Source: Pseudolysobacter sp.
GTDB taxonomy: Bacteria; Pseudomonadota; Gammaproteobacteria; Xanthomonadales; Rhodanobacteraceae
NCBI GenBank assembly: GCA_025351985.1
Contig: JANXUW010000312.1
Span: forward strand, 1 to 6,606
Length of the DNA stretch: 6,606 nucleotides
Reading direction: 5' to 3'
Shown here: positions 6,262-6,606 of the stretch, piece by piece
Layout: each line of letters begins with the position of its first letter
Position numbering within the stretch: position 1 is the first letter of the stretch
Notes under the pieces: model-generated
Seen by the model: the letters and a program-made list of their open reading frames with translations, nothing else
The model's database searches: none
Told to the model about the DNA's origin: nothing
Program-made: the position numbers and the translations under genes

Positions 6262-6606
6262 TTATTTCAACCAGTGCGCCGCAAATTGCAATACGAGCAG
6301 CGCGTAGATTCCGGCGAGTACGTCGTCGAACATCACGCCGAAACCACCCTTGATGCGACGATCAGCCAGAGATACCGGCCACGGTTTGAGCACGTCGAAG
6401 AATCGGAATAGAACGAAGGCGACGATAATCCAGCGCCAGTCGTGTGGTGCCGCGATCAACGCGATCCATTGACCGACAAATTCATCCCAGACGATCACGC
6501 CGGGATCGTCGAGCTGCAATCGGCGCACGATCTTTTCGCTGGCCCAGACACCGAGTGCAAACGCCAGCGCGACGATCAGCAAATACAGCGGCCACGCCAG
6601 TTCGCG
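6262..6606 (-). CDS. pgpA: Phosphatidylglycerophosphatase A (5' partial)
   Basis: PgpA is an inner-membrane phosphatase that converts phosphatidylglycerophosphate to phosphatidylglycerol. The visible part is the last 114 residues; the frame stays open to the window edge (beginning RELAWPLY), so the start is off to the right and the TTG at 6582 is an internal leucine. The family is about 150-170 residues, so roughly a third is missing. Signature segments are DDPGVIVWDEFVGQW, then FRFFDVLKPWPV, then DRRIKGGFGVMFDDVLAGIYA, which contains the conserved acidic DD-x-x-AG motif. Three hydrophobic segments are visible (LYLLIVALAFALGVW, IIVAFVLF and VLAGIYALLVLQFAAHWL), consistent with an integral membrane protein. 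It is convergent with the FAD enzyme gene; the stops are 14 bp apart with a run of six T at 6258-6263 but no convincing hairpin. Confidence 0.94.
   Translation of the reverse strand, partial: RELAWPLYLLIVALAFALGVWASEKIVRRLQLDDPGVIVWDEFVGQWIALIAAPHDWRWIIVAFVLFRFFDVLKPWPVSLADRRIKGGFGVMFDDVLAGIYALLVLQFAAHWLK

Overview
The window looks like chromosomal DNA from a high-GC gammaproteobacterium, most likely of the Xanthomonadales/Lysobacterales group (Rhodanobacteraceae- or Dokdonella-like). The reasons are the gammaproteobacterial rsmI / lpoA / yraN arrangement, the strong G/C third-position bias, and a secreted repeat protein ending in a short IFLDGFE-type tail that I associate with that group. 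The assignment to order is inference; no rRNA or phylogenetic marker in the window fixes it.

Layout from left to right. (1) Positions 1-1349 (+) hold the 3' part of a large secreted protein: a beta-propeller/BNR-like segment, two DUF11 repeats of exactly 119 codons each, and the C-terminal tail. It is followed by two hairpins, the second a textbook intrinsic terminator. (2) Positions 1520-2356 (-) hold rsmI, the 16S rRNA C1402 2'-O-methyltransferase, convergent with the repeat protein. (3) A 205-bp divergent control region separates rsmI from lpoA. (4) lpoA (2562-4385, +) encodes an outer-membrane lipoprotein that activates a penicillin-binding protein, and yraN (4399-4758, +) follows 13 bp later, probably in one transcript. 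(5) An 88-bp gap carries a perfect 13-bp palindrome of the dispersed REP-like 'CGTCATTCC' type. (6) Positions 4847-6247 (+) hold a GlcD/DLD-type FAD-linked 2-hydroxyacid dehydrogenase. (7) The 3' part of pgpA (6262-6606, -), phosphatidylglycerophosphatase A, converges on it with a 14-bp gap and runs off the right edge.

The genes are mostly housekeeping: ribosome modification (RsmI), peptidoglycan synthase activation (LpoA), a nuclease-fold protein of uncertain role (YraN), 2-hydroxyacid oxidation (the FAD enzyme) and phosphatidylglycerol synthesis (PgpA). The lineage-variable part is the left edge, the surface/secreted repeat protein. I found no CRISPR array, tRNA, rRNA, transposase, phage gene or toxin-antitoxin pair, and no convincing undescribed system. 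The items most worth a second look are the C-terminal tail with the cysteine-paired repeats of the first protein, and the palindrome after yraN.
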